Below are positions 1-8,450 of a stretch of 44,941 nucleotides of DNA, piece by piece; the first letter of the stretch is position 1, and each line of letters opens with the position of its first letter. Location of the stretch: positions 1-44,941 of the forward strand of contig DATKBL010000135.1 in NCBI GenBank assembly GCA_035513995.1, written 5' to 3'. This DNA comes from DASUTW01 sp035513995 (GTDB taxonomy: Bacteria; Actinomycetota; UBA4738; CALAEC01). A program made the position numbers and the translations under genes. Below the pieces are notes generated by a model. It did no database searches and had not been told where the DNA came from. It saw only the letters and a program-made list of their open reading frames with translations.

Positions 1-36
1 CGCCGCCCCCCGCCGACCCGGAGGGGCGGACCGATC

Positions 37-1500
37 ATGCAGGAGGAGCGCGGTCCGCGCATCGGGGTCTGGGGGACCTTCGACCTTGAGAACTACGGGG
101 ACATGCTGTTCCCGTGGATCGCCCGGGTGGAGCTCGCCCGCCGCCTCCCCGGGTCCTCGATCCGCGCCTTCTCACCGGTCGGGGCGGGGCTGCCCAACCG
201 GTTCGTGACCGGGGAGGCCGTGGAGCCGCTGGGGCCCTGGGATCCGGCCCGGCTGCTGCGGCTGGCGAGCGAGCTGGATCTCGTCGTGATCGGGGGAGGC
301 GAGATCATCCACGACGGCGATCCGGAGCTCGCCCCCCACTACGGCCTGGACCCCGAGGAGGCGGAGCGGCGAGCCTTCAGCCGGTACTTCCTCGAGGGCC
401 TGGGCAGAGAGCTCGAGCGTGAGTGTCCGGTGATCTGGCACGCCGTCGGCATCCCTCGAGACCTCGAGGGGGAGAGGGCCGAGGAGCTCGCGGAGATCCT
501 GGAGGCGCGGCCCTACCTCTCGGTCCGCGACGAGGTGTCGCTGGACAGGGTGCGGGCGATCGGAGTGAAGCGCGAGGTCGCGCTCGTTCCCGACCCCGCC
601 TTCCTGCTCCCGCGGGTCCTTCCGCCGGAGAACCTGGCCACGCGCCGCCGGCGGCTGAAGGAGGAGGAAGCCCTCCCCGAAGGCCCCTACCTCGCCGTGC
701 AGGGGAACGCCCGGAGCATCCCCTTGGTCCCCGCCGTCGCCGAGGCCCTCCAGGGCATGCTGGCCGACCTCGGCGCCGCGCCGGTGCTGGTCGAGACGGG
801 GCCGATCCACGGCGACCGGTCCTTCGCCGACGCGCTCGAACGGCTGCTTCCGGGTGCGACGCGGATGGCCGGGGGGACGCTCGATCTGGCGGCGACGATC
901 GCTGGCGCCGAGGGCTTCGTCGGCACGTCGCTCCACGGGAGTGTCACCGCGTCCGCATACGGTCGTCCTCGGGTGATCCTCGGATGGGGAGGCGAGACCA
1001 AGCTGCGAGGGCTCGCCGAGCTCCTCGAAGCGCCCGAGACCTGGGTGGACGAGCCCGACGACATCCCGGTGGCCTTCGGGAAGGCCGCGGCGGGGGGCTC
1101 GGAGGAGATCCTGGAGGGCATCGTGGACCGCCTGGACCGGCACTTCGACCGGATCGCCGAGGTGGCGCGGGACCTGCCGGCCGCCCCGCCCGCCGCCGAC
1201 GAGCTCGAGCGCCTCCGTGCGGCCCATGAGGTGCGGGGGCGACAGCTCGTGACGCTCCGGTGGGGGATGGCCGACGTGTTCGCGGGGGCGCGGGACGAGG
1301 CGAAGCGACGGAGGGCCGAGAGCGAGGCCGCGAGCGAGGAGGCCCGGCAGCTCCGCGACGATCGCGAGCGCCTCGAAGGCGAGCTCCATGCCGCGAGGCA
1401 GGAGCTGGAGCGTCTCCAGAACACCAGGACGTTCCGGTACACGTCGGTCCTGAGGCGTTTGTACGGGCGGCTCCGGCGGACGCTCCGGCGCGGCGGATGA
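37..1500 (+). CDS. Polysaccharide pyruvyl transferase family protein with coiled-coil tail
   Basis: 487 aa. The N-terminus carries the family opening GVWGTFDLENYGD (residues 10-22), and GTSLHGS around H300 matches the conserved His-containing loop of the pyruvyl transferase family (PF04230, CsaB/WcaK type). Members add ketal pyruvate to, or otherwise modify, cell-surface polysaccharides using a GT-B-like fold. Residues about 390-470 are charged and heptad-like (coiled coil), ending in a basic TFRYTSVLRRLYGRLRR tail of the kind seen at the C-termini of surface glycan glycosyltransferases; it may tether the protein to a membrane or partner. ATG at 37 is preceded by GGAGGGG about 12 nt upstream. 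Its stop overlaps the start of the next glycosyltransferase (ATGA), so the two are translationally coupled. The acceptor is unknown; family assignment is firm, specificity is not. Confidence 0.85.
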   Translation: MQEERGPRIGVWGTFDLENYGDMLFPWIARVELARRLPGSSIRAFSPVGAGLPNRFVTGEAVEPLGPWDPARLLRLASELDLVVIGGGEIIHDGDPELAPHYGLDPEEAERRAFSRYFLEGLGRELERECPVIWHAVGIPRDLEGERAEELAEILEARPYLSVRDEVSLDRVRAIGVKREVALVPDPAFLLPRVLPPENLATRRRRLKEEEALPEGPYLAVQGNARSIPLVPAVAEALQGMLADLGAAPVLVETGPIHGDRSFADALERLLPGATRMAGGTLDLAATIAGAEGFVGTSLHGSVTASAYGRPRVILGWGGETKLRGLAELLEAPETWVDEPDDIPVAFGKAAAGGSEEILEGIVDRLDRHFDRIAEVARDLPAAPPAADELERLRAAHEVRGRQLVTLRWGMADVFAGARDEAKRRRAESEAASEEARQLRDDRERLEGELHAARQELERLQNTRTFRYTSVLRRLYGRLRRTLRRGG

Positions 1501-2738
1501 CGATCCGGGTCCGGCCGGCACGAGACCCGCTGGTCTCGGTGCTGATGGTGACCTACGGCGGTGGCGAGTGGCCGCTGCGCTCGCTCGCGACCCTGGTCGA
1601 GCGCACCGACCCGGTCCTCGAGGTGGTCGTGATCGACAACGCCTCGCTCGACGGCACCGGGGAGCTGGTGCGGCAGGGGATCGAGGGCGCCACCGTGATC
1701 CTGAACGATTCCAATCGGGGGCTCTCGGCGGCTCTGAACCAGGCCGCCGCGCTGACCTCGGGTCGGCACCTCCTCCTCCTGAACCCCGACGCCCTCGTGG
1801 GGGAGGGTTGGCTGCCGCCGCTCCTCGAGCGTCTCGAGGAAGCGGGGACGGTGGCCGCCGTGCCCCGACTCCTGGAGCCCGACGGCACCGTCCAGGAGGC
1901 CGGTCAGATCGTGGACCGCATGGGTCAGACCCTCCCGGTGGGCGCCGGGTCCGACGGGGCGGACCCGGGGCACCGGTTCCCACGACCCGTGGAGTACGGG
2001 ACGGGGGCGTGCCTGGTGGTCCGCCGAGCCGACTTCGACGCCGTGGGCGGGATGGACGAGGACTTCCGGCCCGCGTACTGCGAGGACGTCGACCTGGGCT
2101 TCCGGCTGTCGGCGCGGGGTCGCGTCGTCTACGAGCCTCGCTCCACGGTCGTGCATCACGGCGGGGTCTCCGCGAGCGAGGGCGAGCGGCACGAGATGAT
2201 CCTGCGCAACCGCCGGGTGCTGCTGGAGAAGTGGGGCCAGCGCCTGGCGGAGCGCCCCGTCCTCCGCGATCTCGAGGGCCACCCCCACCGACCCCTCGCC
2301 CTCCGCGACCTCGGGATGATCGAGCGGCTGCTCGTGGTCACCGACGACCTCCCCGAGGGGCCGCTGGCCGAACTGCTGGGGACCCTCGCGGAGCCGCTCG
2401 ACATGCTCGTGACTGTCGCCTGTCGGGGAGGGGACGCCGAGCGGGCGCTCGAGCTGGCGGAGCGCGGGGTGGAGGTCGTCATGGCTCCGCCCGACGGCTG
2501 GTTCGAGGAACGGCTGTTCCACTACTCGGGCGTGCTGACGGCCGGGACCGACGCCCGGCTCGTCGCCGGGGCGGCTCGGAGCCAGCCGCAGGCCACGCGC
2601 CTGGCCATCCCGGGACTCGCGGACGGAGCCGAGGCGGTGGTCGCGTTCGGCCCGGCGAGCGCGGACGCTCCCGTGCTGCGGCTCGACCTCGATGCGGGGT
2701 TCGAGGACCTGCTCGCCCTGATCGGCCGCGCGGCCTGA
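1497..2738 (+). CDS. GT2 family glycosyltransferase (rhamnosyltransferase-like)
   Basis: 413 aa from the ATG at 1497, which overlaps the upstream stop. A longer reading frame exists, but the GT-A fold starts directly after this ATG (VSVLMVTY). Visible motifs: VVVIDNASLDGT nucleotide-binding strand, the DXD-equivalent NPD (N96-D98), and CEDVDLGFR (E196-D197), the ED catalytic-base motif of WbbL-type rhamnosyl/galactofuranosyl transferases. The last ~130 residues are not part of the GT2 fold: a Rossmann-like segment (LLVVTDDLP, PPDGWFEE) resembling the N-terminal half of a GT4/GT-B enzyme, possibly a degenerate acceptor domain. Works with the neighbouring pyruvyl-transferase protein in a surface polysaccharide pathway (inference). 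Cytoplasmic, no membrane segment. Confidence 0.85.
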   Translation: MTIRVRPARDPLVSVLMVTYGGGEWPLRSLATLVERTDPVLEVVVIDNASLDGTGELVRQGIEGATVILNDSNRGLSAALNQAAALTSGRHLLLLNPDALVGEGWLPPLLERLEEAGTVAAVPRLLEPDGTVQEAGQIVDRMGQTLPVGAGSDGADPGHRFPRPVEYGTGACLVVRRADFDAVGGMDEDFRPAYCEDVDLGFRLSARGRVVYEPRSTVVHHGGVSASEGERHEMILRNRRVLLEKWGQRLAERPVLRDLEGHPHRPLALRDLGMIERLLVVTDDLPEGPLAELLGTLAEPLDMLVTVACRGGDAERALELAERGVEVVMAPPDGWFEERLFHYSGVLTAGTDARLVAGAARSQPQATRLAIPGLADGAEAVVAFGPASADAPVLRLDLDAGFEDLLALIGRAA

Positions 2739-2741
2739 GGA

Positions 2742-5700
2742 TCAGCCGGCCCGGCGGAGCCAGATCTCGACGGGGGCGCCCTCGATCTCCACGCTCGAGC
2801 GTTGCCCGTCCGCCCGCGGGTCGCCGAGCGAGACGGCGAGGACCTCTCCCCTGATCCACCCCTCGTGCGCCTCGATCGCCCGCTCCAGGTCGCCGGATGC
2901 CCGCAGGGCTAGATCGATGCGGTCGGCGACGTCGAGCCCGGCCCCCTTCCGCGCGTCCTGGACGGCTCGGACCACCTCGCGGGCCAGCCCCTCGAGCCGG
3001 AGCGCCTCGGTGAGCTCCAGGTCGAGGGCGACGGTGACCCCGCCCTCGCTCGCGACGCCCCATCCCTCGCGGGTCTGGCGCCGGAGCTCGACGTCGCCGG
3101 TGGCGAGCTCGACGGGGCCCGAGGGGAGCTCGACCTGCACCGTCTCCCCGGAGGCCAACGCCCCGGCCAGCGAGCCGTCGTCGGCCTCGAGCGCCGCCGC
3201 GACCTCTTGGACCCGCGGCCCCAGCTTCGGCCCCAGCTCCCGGAAGCTCGGCTTCGCGCGCCAGCCCGAGAGCTCCTCGGCCGAGGAGGTCAGGTCGACC
3301 TCCTTCACGTTGAGCTCCTCCGAGACGAGGTCGAGCAGCGGCGTCAGCGCGCTTCCGTCGCCGGGCAGGTGCACGACGGCTCGGGCCAGAGGCTGACGGA
3401 CGCGAACGCCGGCCTCGGTGCGCGCGGCGCGGCCCAGCGAAGCGGCGGCCCGGGCCAGCGACATGCTTTCCTCGAGTCCGGGGTCGAGGGCCTCCTCGTG
3501 CGCCTCGGGGTAGTCGGCCAGGTGCACCGACTCGGGCGCGGCCGGGTCGGTCCCCGCCACCAGGTTCTGATGGAGCTCCTCGGCCACGAACGGGGTGAAG
3601 GGAGCCAGGAGCGTGGCGATCGTGGTGAGACACTCGTGCAGGGTGGCGAACGCGGCGGCCTTATCACGATCGTCGTCGGGCCCGGCCGGGTCCCAGAAGC
3701 GCCGCCGAGCCCTGCGCACGTACCAGTTCGAGAGGTCGTCGACGAGCCCGTCGATCGCGCGCGCGGCGGCCGTGGCGTCGAACCCCTCGAGGCCCTCCCG
3801 AGCGGCGCGGATCGTTCCGTGGAGGCGCGAGCGGATCCACCGGTCGAGCACCGGCCGCTCGCCGGGCGGCACGGGGTCGGCGGCCGGATCAACATCGTCG
3901 ATCGTCGCGTACGTGACGAAGAAGGAGTACGTGTTCCACAGCGTCAGGAGGAAGCGCCGCAGGGTCTCCCGGACCGCCTCGGGGAACACCCGGCGGGTCT
4001 GCCACGCGGGGCCGGCCGTGAACAGGTACCAGCGGAGCGCGTCGGCGCCCTCGGACCCGATGATCGTCCAGGGGTCGATCACGTTCCCCAGCGACTTCGA
4101 CATCTTTCGGCCGTCCTTGTCGACGATCAGGCCGAGGACGAGGCAGTTGCGGTACGCCGACTCGTCGAACAGGAGCACCCCTTCGGCCATCAGCGAGTAG
4201 AACCACCCGCGCGTCTGGTCGACGGCTTCGCAGATGAAGTCGGCGGGGTAGCGGCGCTCGAACATCTCCTGGCCGCGGCCCAGGTCGGGGTGGTAGCCCC
4301 ACTGCGCGAAGGGCATCGCTCCCGAGTCGTACCAGGCGTCGATCACGTCGGGGAGGCGGCGCGCCTCGCCCCCGCAGTCGGGGCAGGCGATCTCGACCTC
4401 GTCGATGTCGGGGCGGTGCGGGTCCACCGAGGTGACGTCCCGGCCGGCGAGGCGGGAGAGCTCCTCGAGCGACCCGACGACGGTGTCGTGACCCTCGTCG
4501 CACCGCCACACGGGCAGCGGCGTCCCCCAGTAGCGCGCCCGTGAGAGCGCCCAGTCCACGTTGTTCTCGAGCCAGTTGCCGTAGCGGCCGTGCTTGATGT
4601 GGTCGGGGTACCAGCCGACGTTCTCGTTCGCGGCGAGCAGATCGGCCTTCCGCCGGGTGGTGAGGACGTACCAGGATGTGCGCGCGTAGTAGATCAGCGG
4701 CGTGGAGCATCGCCAGCACAGCGGATACGTGTGCTCGATCGTCCCGGCCCGGACGAGGAGGCCCCGGGCCTCGAGGTCGGCGACGATGTCGGGGTCGGCG
4801 TCCTTGACGAACCTCTCCCGGACGAACCCGGGCGCCGCGTCGGTGAAGCGGCCGCGGTCGTCGACGGGGTTGAGCACCGGCCAGCCTTCGCGCCGCCCGA
4901 TCTCGAGGTCCTCGGCTCCGAACGCGGGGGAGAGGTGGACGATCCCCGACCCGTCGTCCATCGACACGAAGTCCGCGCCCACCACCCGATAGACCCCTTC
5001 GCCCTCGACCGTGTCGAAGAGCGGGGCGTAGCGGAGCCCCACGAGCCGGGCGCCGGGGAGTCGCTCCACCGGGGCGGCGTCTTCGCCCAGCAGCTCCTCG
5101 CGGCGACCCTCGGCCAGGACGAGCCGCTCGCCGTCCCGCTCGACCACCGCATACTCCTCGTCGGGGTGGACGGCCACACCGGTGTTGGAGATGAGGGTCC
5201 AGGGCGTCGTGGTCCAGCCCACCAGGTGCGCGCCCTCGAGGTCCCCCTCGGTCACCGTGAACCGCACGAAGACGCTGGGGTCGGTGACCTGCGTGTAGCC
5301 CATCGAGACCTCGTGGTCCGAGAGCGAAGTCTCGCACCTGGGGCACCAGGGGACGATCTTGAAGTCCTCCGCCAGGAGGTCCTTGCGGTGCAGCTCCTTC
5401 AGGGACCACCACACGCTCTGGACGTAGTCGGGGTCCATCGTCCGGTACGCGTCGGAGAGGTCGAGCCAGAACGCGATCCGCTCGGTGAGGCGCTCCCAGT
5501 CCTTCACGTAGCGCGTCACCGAGTCGCGGCATCGCCGGTTGAACTCCGCGATGCCGAACTCCTCGATGTCGCGCTTTGTCGCGACGCCGATCTCCTTCTC
5601 GACCTCGAGCTCGACCGGGAGCCCGTGGCAGTCCCAGCCGCCCTTCCTCGGCACCGAGTAGCCGGTCATCGTGCGGTAGCGGGGGAAGACGTCCTTGAAG

Positions 5701-5894
5701 GCTCGGGACAGGACGTGGTGGATGCCGGGCTTGCCGTTCGCGGTCGGGGGCCCCTCGTAGAAAACCCACTCGGGCGCGCCCTCGCGCTGCTCGATGGTCT
5801 TGCGGAACACGTCGCGCTCGCGCCAGAACGCCAGGACGCGCTCCTCGAGCTGGGGGAAGTCGACCCGCGGGTCCACCGGGCGGTACCTCGGCAT
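2742..5894 (-). CDS. ileS: Isoleucyl-tRNA synthetase, type II (eukaryote-like)
   Basis: 1050 aa, the length of actinobacterial and eukaryotic-type IleS. It charges tRNA-Ile with isoleucine. The class I signature is PTANGKPGIHH (residues 50-60, HIGH equivalent) and KMSKS at 597-601. The editing (CP1) domain lies between them and the anticodon-binding domain follows. The GIHH form and extended C-terminus place it with type II enzymes, the class generally associated with low mupirocin sensitivity (family knowledge). ATG at 5892-5894 is fixed by the T-box leader, whose sequestrator holds the Shine-Dalgarno immediately upstream. Convergent with the GT2 gene, 3 nt between stops. Confidence 0.97.
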   Translation of the reverse strand: MPRYRPVDPRVDFPQLEERVLAFWRERDVFRKTIEQREGAPEWVFYEGPPTANGKPGIHHVLSRAFKDVFPRYRTMTGYSVPRKGGWDCHGLPVELEVEKEIGVATKRDIEEFGIAEFNRRCRDSVTRYVKDWERLTERIAFWLDLSDAYRTMDPDYVQSVWWSLKELHRKDLLAEDFKIVPWCPRCETSLSDHEVSMGYTQVTDPSVFVRFTVTEGDLEGAHLVGWTTTPWTLISNTGVAVHPDEEYAVVERDGERLVLAEGRREELLGEDAAPVERLPGARLVGLRYAPLFDTVEGEGVYRVVGADFVSMDDGSGIVHLSPAFGAEDLEIGRREGWPVLNPVDDRGRFTDAAPGFVRERFVKDADPDIVADLEARGLLVRAGTIEHTYPLCWRCSTPLIYYARTSWYVLTTRRKADLLAANENVGWYPDHIKHGRYGNWLENNVDWALSRARYWGTPLPVWRCDEGHDTVVGSLEELSRLAGRDVTSVDPHRPDIDEVEIACPDCGGEARRLPDVIDAWYDSGAMPFAQWGYHPDLGRGQEMFERRYPADFICEAVDQTRGWFYSLMAEGVLLFDESAYRNCLVLGLIVDKDGRKMSKSLGNVIDPWTIIGSEGADALRWYLFTAGPAWQTRRVFPEAVRETLRRFLLTLWNTYSFFVTYATIDDVDPAADPVPPGERPVLDRWIRSRLHGTIRAAREGLEGFDATAAARAIDGLVDDLSNWYVRRARRRFWDPAGPDDDRDKAAAFATLHECLTTIATLLAPFTPFVAEELHQNLVAGTDPAAPESVHLADYPEAHEEALDPGLEESMSLARAAASLGRAARTEAGVRVRQPLARAVVHLPGDGSALTPLLDLVSEELNVKEVDLTSSAEELSGWRAKPSFRELGPKLGPRVQEVAAALEADDGSLAGALASGETVQVELPSGPVELATGDVELRRQTREGWGVASEGGVTVALDLELTEALRLEGLAREVVRAVQDARKGAGLDVADRIDLALRASGDLERAIEAHEGWIRGEVLAVSLGDPRADGQRSSVEIEGAPVEIWLRRAG

Positions 5895-6168
5895 CCGTCC
5901 TCCTCGTCGTCATTCGGATGCGAGGACGGGGCGCGGCCCCGCGGTACCACCTCGCTTGACGCGCGCCTCGCGGCGGCGCCCGCTCGCAGCTCGCCGGGCA
6001 CGCGCCCGCCGAGCGCCGCTGTCACGGGCGGACCCGGCGCCCCCTACCGCCGTTCGGGGACGCGGCTCGGGGAGGATCTCCGGTCGGACCTCGCGTGCCG
6101 GGCTCCCACCGTCCCCGGCTCGCTCCTACGAGGCGCCCCGTCCGGCGCTGTTCCCGTCGTCGCCTGTC
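5895..6168 (-). promoter_or_regulatory. Translational T-box riboswitch leader of ileS
   Basis: On the minus strand the conserved T-box core GGTGGTACCGCGG lies at 5951-5939 (pairs with the NCCA end of uncharged tRNA). A specifier codon ATC (Ile) sits at 6077-6075 in the context GGAGATCCTCC, inside a stem I-like region (about 6060-6130). Just before the start codon, CCGTCCTC (5929-5922) is perfectly complementary to GAGGACGG (5902-5895), which contains the ileS Shine-Dalgarno. There is no U-tract, so control is by ribosome-site sequestration, as in other actinobacterial ileS leaders. Uncharged tRNA-Ile would stabilise the antisequestrator and turn translation on. Confidence 0.93.
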
Positions 6169-6174
6169 CGGTGG

Positions 6175-6183
6175 ATGGTAGCA
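6175..6183 (-). promoter_or_regulatory. Candidate extended -10 for the ileS T-box transcript
   Basis: The minus strand reads TGC TACCAT, a TGN extension plus TANNNT. It would start transcription near 6168, just upstream of the T-box stem I. No convincing -35 was seen. Confidence 0.45.
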
Positions 6184-6213
6184 GGCGGCCGCTCCCCGGG
6201 GTATGAACCAAGC

Positions 6214-6516
6214 ATGCCACCCTGGGCGCGTCCCGGACCCGACGGCTGCACCCTGACGGTGCGGGTCGTCCCCCGGTCCCCGCGAACCGGCGTGGAGGCC
6301 GGCGACGAGACCGTCGTCGTCCGCGTCCGGGCCGCCCCCGAGCGCGGGCGGGCCACCGAGGAGGCGGTTCGCCGGCTGGCGGAGGTCCTCCGCGTCGCCC
6401 CTTCCCGGATCGCCCTCCGATCGGGACCGCGGAGCCGGGCGAAGGTCTTCTCGATCGCCGGCCTCACGGCGCGGGAGGCCGCCCGGCGGCTCACAGGGCG
6501 GGGATCTCGGGCCTGA
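6214..6516 (+). CDS. DUF167 / YggU family protein
   Basis: 100 aa from ATG at 6214. The body (TLTVRVVPRSPRTGVEAGDETVVVRV, APERGRATEEAVRRLAEVL, SGPRSRAKVFSIAGL) follows the DUF167/YggU fold pattern: a V-P-x-S/A strand, a GxAN-like turn here reading RGRAT, and the S-G-x-x-S-R-x-K motif. Function of the family is not established. Start chosen because the fold begins a few residues after it; no good Shine-Dalgarno, so possibly leaderless. Divergent from the ileS T-box and 52 nt upstream of the DksA-like gene. Confidence 0.85.
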   Translation: MPPWARPGPDGCTLTVRVVPRSPRTGVEAGDETVVVRVRAAPERGRATEEAVRRLAEVLRVAPSRIALRSGPRSRAKVFSIAGLTAREAARRLTGRGSRA

Positions 6517-6526
6517 GGAGGCTCCG

Positions 6527-6555
6527 TTGCCGGGGGCGGGGCCCCGTGCTACCGT
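6527..6555 (+). promoter_or_regulatory. Promoter of the DksA-like / lspA / rluA operon
   Basis: -35 TTGCCG (6527-6532), 17-bp spacer, -10 TACCGT (6550-6555) with a TGC extension. Predicted start near 6562, giving a leader of only about 7 nt before the ATG at 6569. Confidence 0.7.
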
Positions 6556-6568
6556 TCGCCGCGATCCC

Positions 6569-6952
6569 ATGCCTGCGAAAAAGCTGACGAAGCAGGAGAT
6601 GAAGGAGTTCCGCAAGCACCTGGAGGAGGAGCGTGACGAGCTCCAGCGCCAGGAGCGGGAGCTCGAGGAGACCTCGTTCGGCACGTCCCAGTCCGAGCTC
6701 TCCGGCGAGATGGCGTTCGACGAGGAGTTCGCGGACGCCGGTACCGCCACGTTCGAGCGCGAGAAGGACCTCAGCATCTCCAACAACATCAAGGACCTCC
6801 TCCTCAAGATCGAGCACGCCCTGAAGAGGATCGACGAAGGGACCTACGGGATCTGCGAGAAGTGCGGCAACCCGATCGAGAAGGCGAGGCTGCGGGCGCT
6901 CCCGTACGCCAACCTGTGCATCAAGGACGCGCAGGCCGAGGGCCGGCACTGA
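6569..6952 (+). CDS. DksA/TraR-family zinc-finger protein
   Basis: 127 aa. An N-terminal helical hairpin (residues 5-90, rich in E/K/R, coiled coil) precedes a C4-type finger: C96-x2-C99 ... C117. Families of this type bind in the RNA polymerase secondary channel; actinobacterial short forms include regulators of rRNA or stress transcription. The fourth ligand position is D120 (CIKD) rather than Cys, so the finger is a three-Cys variant. The acidic tip residues of true DksA (DxxDxA) are not evident; FDEEFADAGTA (50-60) lies nearby. ATG at 6569 chosen over an upstream in-frame ATG because the promoter -10 lies between them. First gene of an operon with lspA and the pseudouridine synthase, as is common in Actinobacteria. 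Confidence 0.88.
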   Translation: MPAKKLTKQEMKEFRKHLEEERDELQRQERELEETSFGTSQSELSGEMAFDEEFADAGTATFEREKDLSISNNIKDLLLKIEHALKRIDEGTYGICEKCGNPIEKARLRALPYANLCIKDAQAEGRH

Positions 6953-7419
6953 CCGGCCGGGGCCGGCTCGCCGTCCTCCTCTACGCGACGGCGGCGGTCG
7001 CGTACGCCCTCGACCGGGTGACGAAGTGGCTGGCCGAGGCCCACCTCGCCGGGCGCCCCCCGATCGAGGTGATCCCGGGGGTCTTCCAGCTCCGCTACAC
7101 CACCAACCCCGGCGGGGCCTTCGGGCTGTTCGGCGGGCAGGTCTGGCTGTTCGCGACGATGAGCCTCGTCGTCCTGGTCGTTGTGGTGCTGGCCTCGCGG
7201 GACCTCCCCGGGAGGGCGTCGGCGATCGGGCTGGGGCTCGTGCTCGCCGGCGCCCTCGGCAACCTCACCGACCGGGTCATCCGGGGGCCGGGGTTCTCGG
7301 GCGAGGTGGTCGACTTCCTCGACTTCCACGTGTGGCCGGTGTTCAACGTGGCGGACAGCGCCATCGTGGTGGGGGCGGCGACCCTGCTCCTCCTGGGGGT
7401 TCGCCGGACGGAGCCGTGA
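6916..7419 (+). CDS. lspA: Lipoprotein signal peptidase
   Basis: 167 aa if started at GTG 6916, which overlaps the upstream gene by 37 nt; a CTG at 6949 or an ATG at 6862 are alternatives, so the exact start is open. A four-helix membrane aspartyl peptidase (signal peptidase II) that cleaves diacylglyceryl-modified prolipoproteins. Signatures: TTNPGGAFGLF, GNLTDRVIRG (first catalytic Asp) and VFNVADSAIVVG (second catalytic Asp). Substrates in this window include the two lipoprotein binding proteins of the ABC transporters. Stop overlaps the next start (GTGA). Confidence 0.93.
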   Translation: MHQGRAGRGPALTGRGRLAVLLYATAAVAYALDRVTKWLAEAHLAGRPPIEVIPGVFQLRYTTNPGGAFGLFGGQVWLFATMSLVVLVVVVLASRDLPGRASAIGLGLVLAGALGNLTDRVIRGPGFSGEVVDFLDFHVWPVFNVADSAIVVGAATLLLLGVRRTEP

Positions 7420-8309
7420 CCAGAGTCACCGTCCGCGGGCGGCCCGGACGGCTCGACGCCGTGCTGGCCGAGGCGGCGGGGGTCTCTCGCGCGGACGCCC
7501 AACGGGCGATCGAGGCCGGGGGGGTGCTCGTGGACGGCGTGCCGCGGCTCAAGGCCCACCGGCTGTCCGGCGGCGAGCGCATCGAGGCCGACCTTCCCGA
7601 GACCGGGGAGCTCGAGCCGGAGCAGGGGGGCGTCCCGGTTCGGTTCGAGGACGAGCACGTGCTCGTGATCGCCAAGCCCGCCGGGATCGTCACCCACCCC
7701 ACCGCGTCGCGTCGGAGCGGCACGCTTGTGAACCGACTCCTGGGCATGGGGGTCGCGCTCTCGCAGGGAAGCGACCCTGACCGGCCCGGGATCGTCCACC
7801 GACTCGACGCCGGCACCTCGGGCCTGTTGCTCGTGGCCAAGACCGACGAGGCGCACGAGGCGCTCGTGAGGCTGCTGGCGGCTCGCGAGGTCGAGCGCGA
7901 GTACCTGGCGCTCGTGCGGGGCGTCGTCCCTCACGACGACTTCGCCGTGGATGCGCCGCTGGAACGCCGGGGGACCCGGGTGCGCGTCCGCAGGGGGAGC
8001 GGCGCCGAAGCGGAGACCGCGTTCTCGGTGGCGGAGCGACTCGAGCGCGAGACGCTGCTGGCCGCCCGTCCTCGGACGGGCCGCACCCATCAGATCCGGG
8101 CCCACCTCTCCTCGATCGGCCATCCGATCCTCGGGGACCGGGCCTACGGCGGGGGAGGCGACGACGCGAGGCGGCTGGGGCTGACGAGGCCTTTCCTCCA
8201 CGCCCGGCGGCTCAGCCTGGTCCATCCGATCACCGGGGAGCCGCTCGAGGTCGAGGAGCCGCTGCCGGAAGACCTCCGGGCCGCCCTGGAGCGAGCGCGG
8301 CGACCTTAA
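7416..8309 (+). CDS. RluA-family 23S rRNA pseudouridine synthase (RluD-like)
   Basis: 297 aa from GTG 7416, overlapping the lspA stop. An N-terminal S4 RNA-binding domain (about 10-65: RLDAVLAEAAGVSRADAQRAI) is followed by the RluA catalytic domain with HRLDAGTSGLL (catalytic D131) and GRTHQIRAHL. It isomerises specific uridines in rRNA, by synteny (lspA-rluD) probably the helix 69 sites of 23S rRNA. Substrate assignment is by family and neighbourhood only. Confidence 0.9.
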   Translation: MTRVTVRGRPGRLDAVLAEAAGVSRADAQRAIEAGGVLVDGVPRLKAHRLSGGERIEADLPETGELEPEQGGVPVRFEDEHVLVIAKPAGIVTHPTASRRSGTLVNRLLGMGVALSQGSDPDRPGIVHRLDAGTSGLLLVAKTDEAHEALVRLLAAREVEREYLALVRGVVPHDDFAVDAPLERRGTRVRVRRGSGAEAETAFSVAERLERETLLAARPRTGRTHQIRAHLSSIGHPILGDRAYGGGGDDARRLGLTRPFLHARRLSLVHPITGEPLEVEEPLPEDLRAALERARRP

Positions 8310-8367
8310 TCGAGCGCTCAGGTCCGGTCGGTATCGTCGGCCTCGTCCCACCATGAAGGAGGACGTG

Positions 8368-8445
8368 ATGAGGGAGGCGATACGACGCCGGGACCGAGCC
8401 CTGCTCCTCGTGATGCAGCTGACGGCCGTCTTCGCGCCGTTCTGA
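8368..8445 (+). CDS. Possible small protein, 25 aa, basic N-terminus and hydrophobic C-terminus
   Basis: The reading frame encodes MREAIRRRDRALLLVMQLT followed by six more residues (AVFAPF). AAGGAGG lies 5 nt before the ATG at 8368, one of the best Shine-Dalgarno sequences in the window. A TANNNT hexamer (TATCGT, 8332-8337) could start transcription nearby, otherwise read-through from the pseudouridine synthase gene would cover it. Ends 5 nt before the stop of the convergent PH-like gene. Could be a one-pass membrane microprotein, or chance. An in-frame ATG at 8353 overlaps the Shine-Dalgarno and is less likely. Confidence 0.4.
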   Translation: MREAIRRRDRALLLVMQLTAVFAPF

Positions 8446-8450
8446 CGGCC

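Noticed and set aside
172..1983. Long open frame on the minus strand opposite the first two genes
   Set aside because: Arg/Pro/Gly-rich shadow of the real genes, a common artefact of high GC content. Similar long antisense frames opposite dnaE, ileS, the AcnX region and uvrB were dropped for the same reason.
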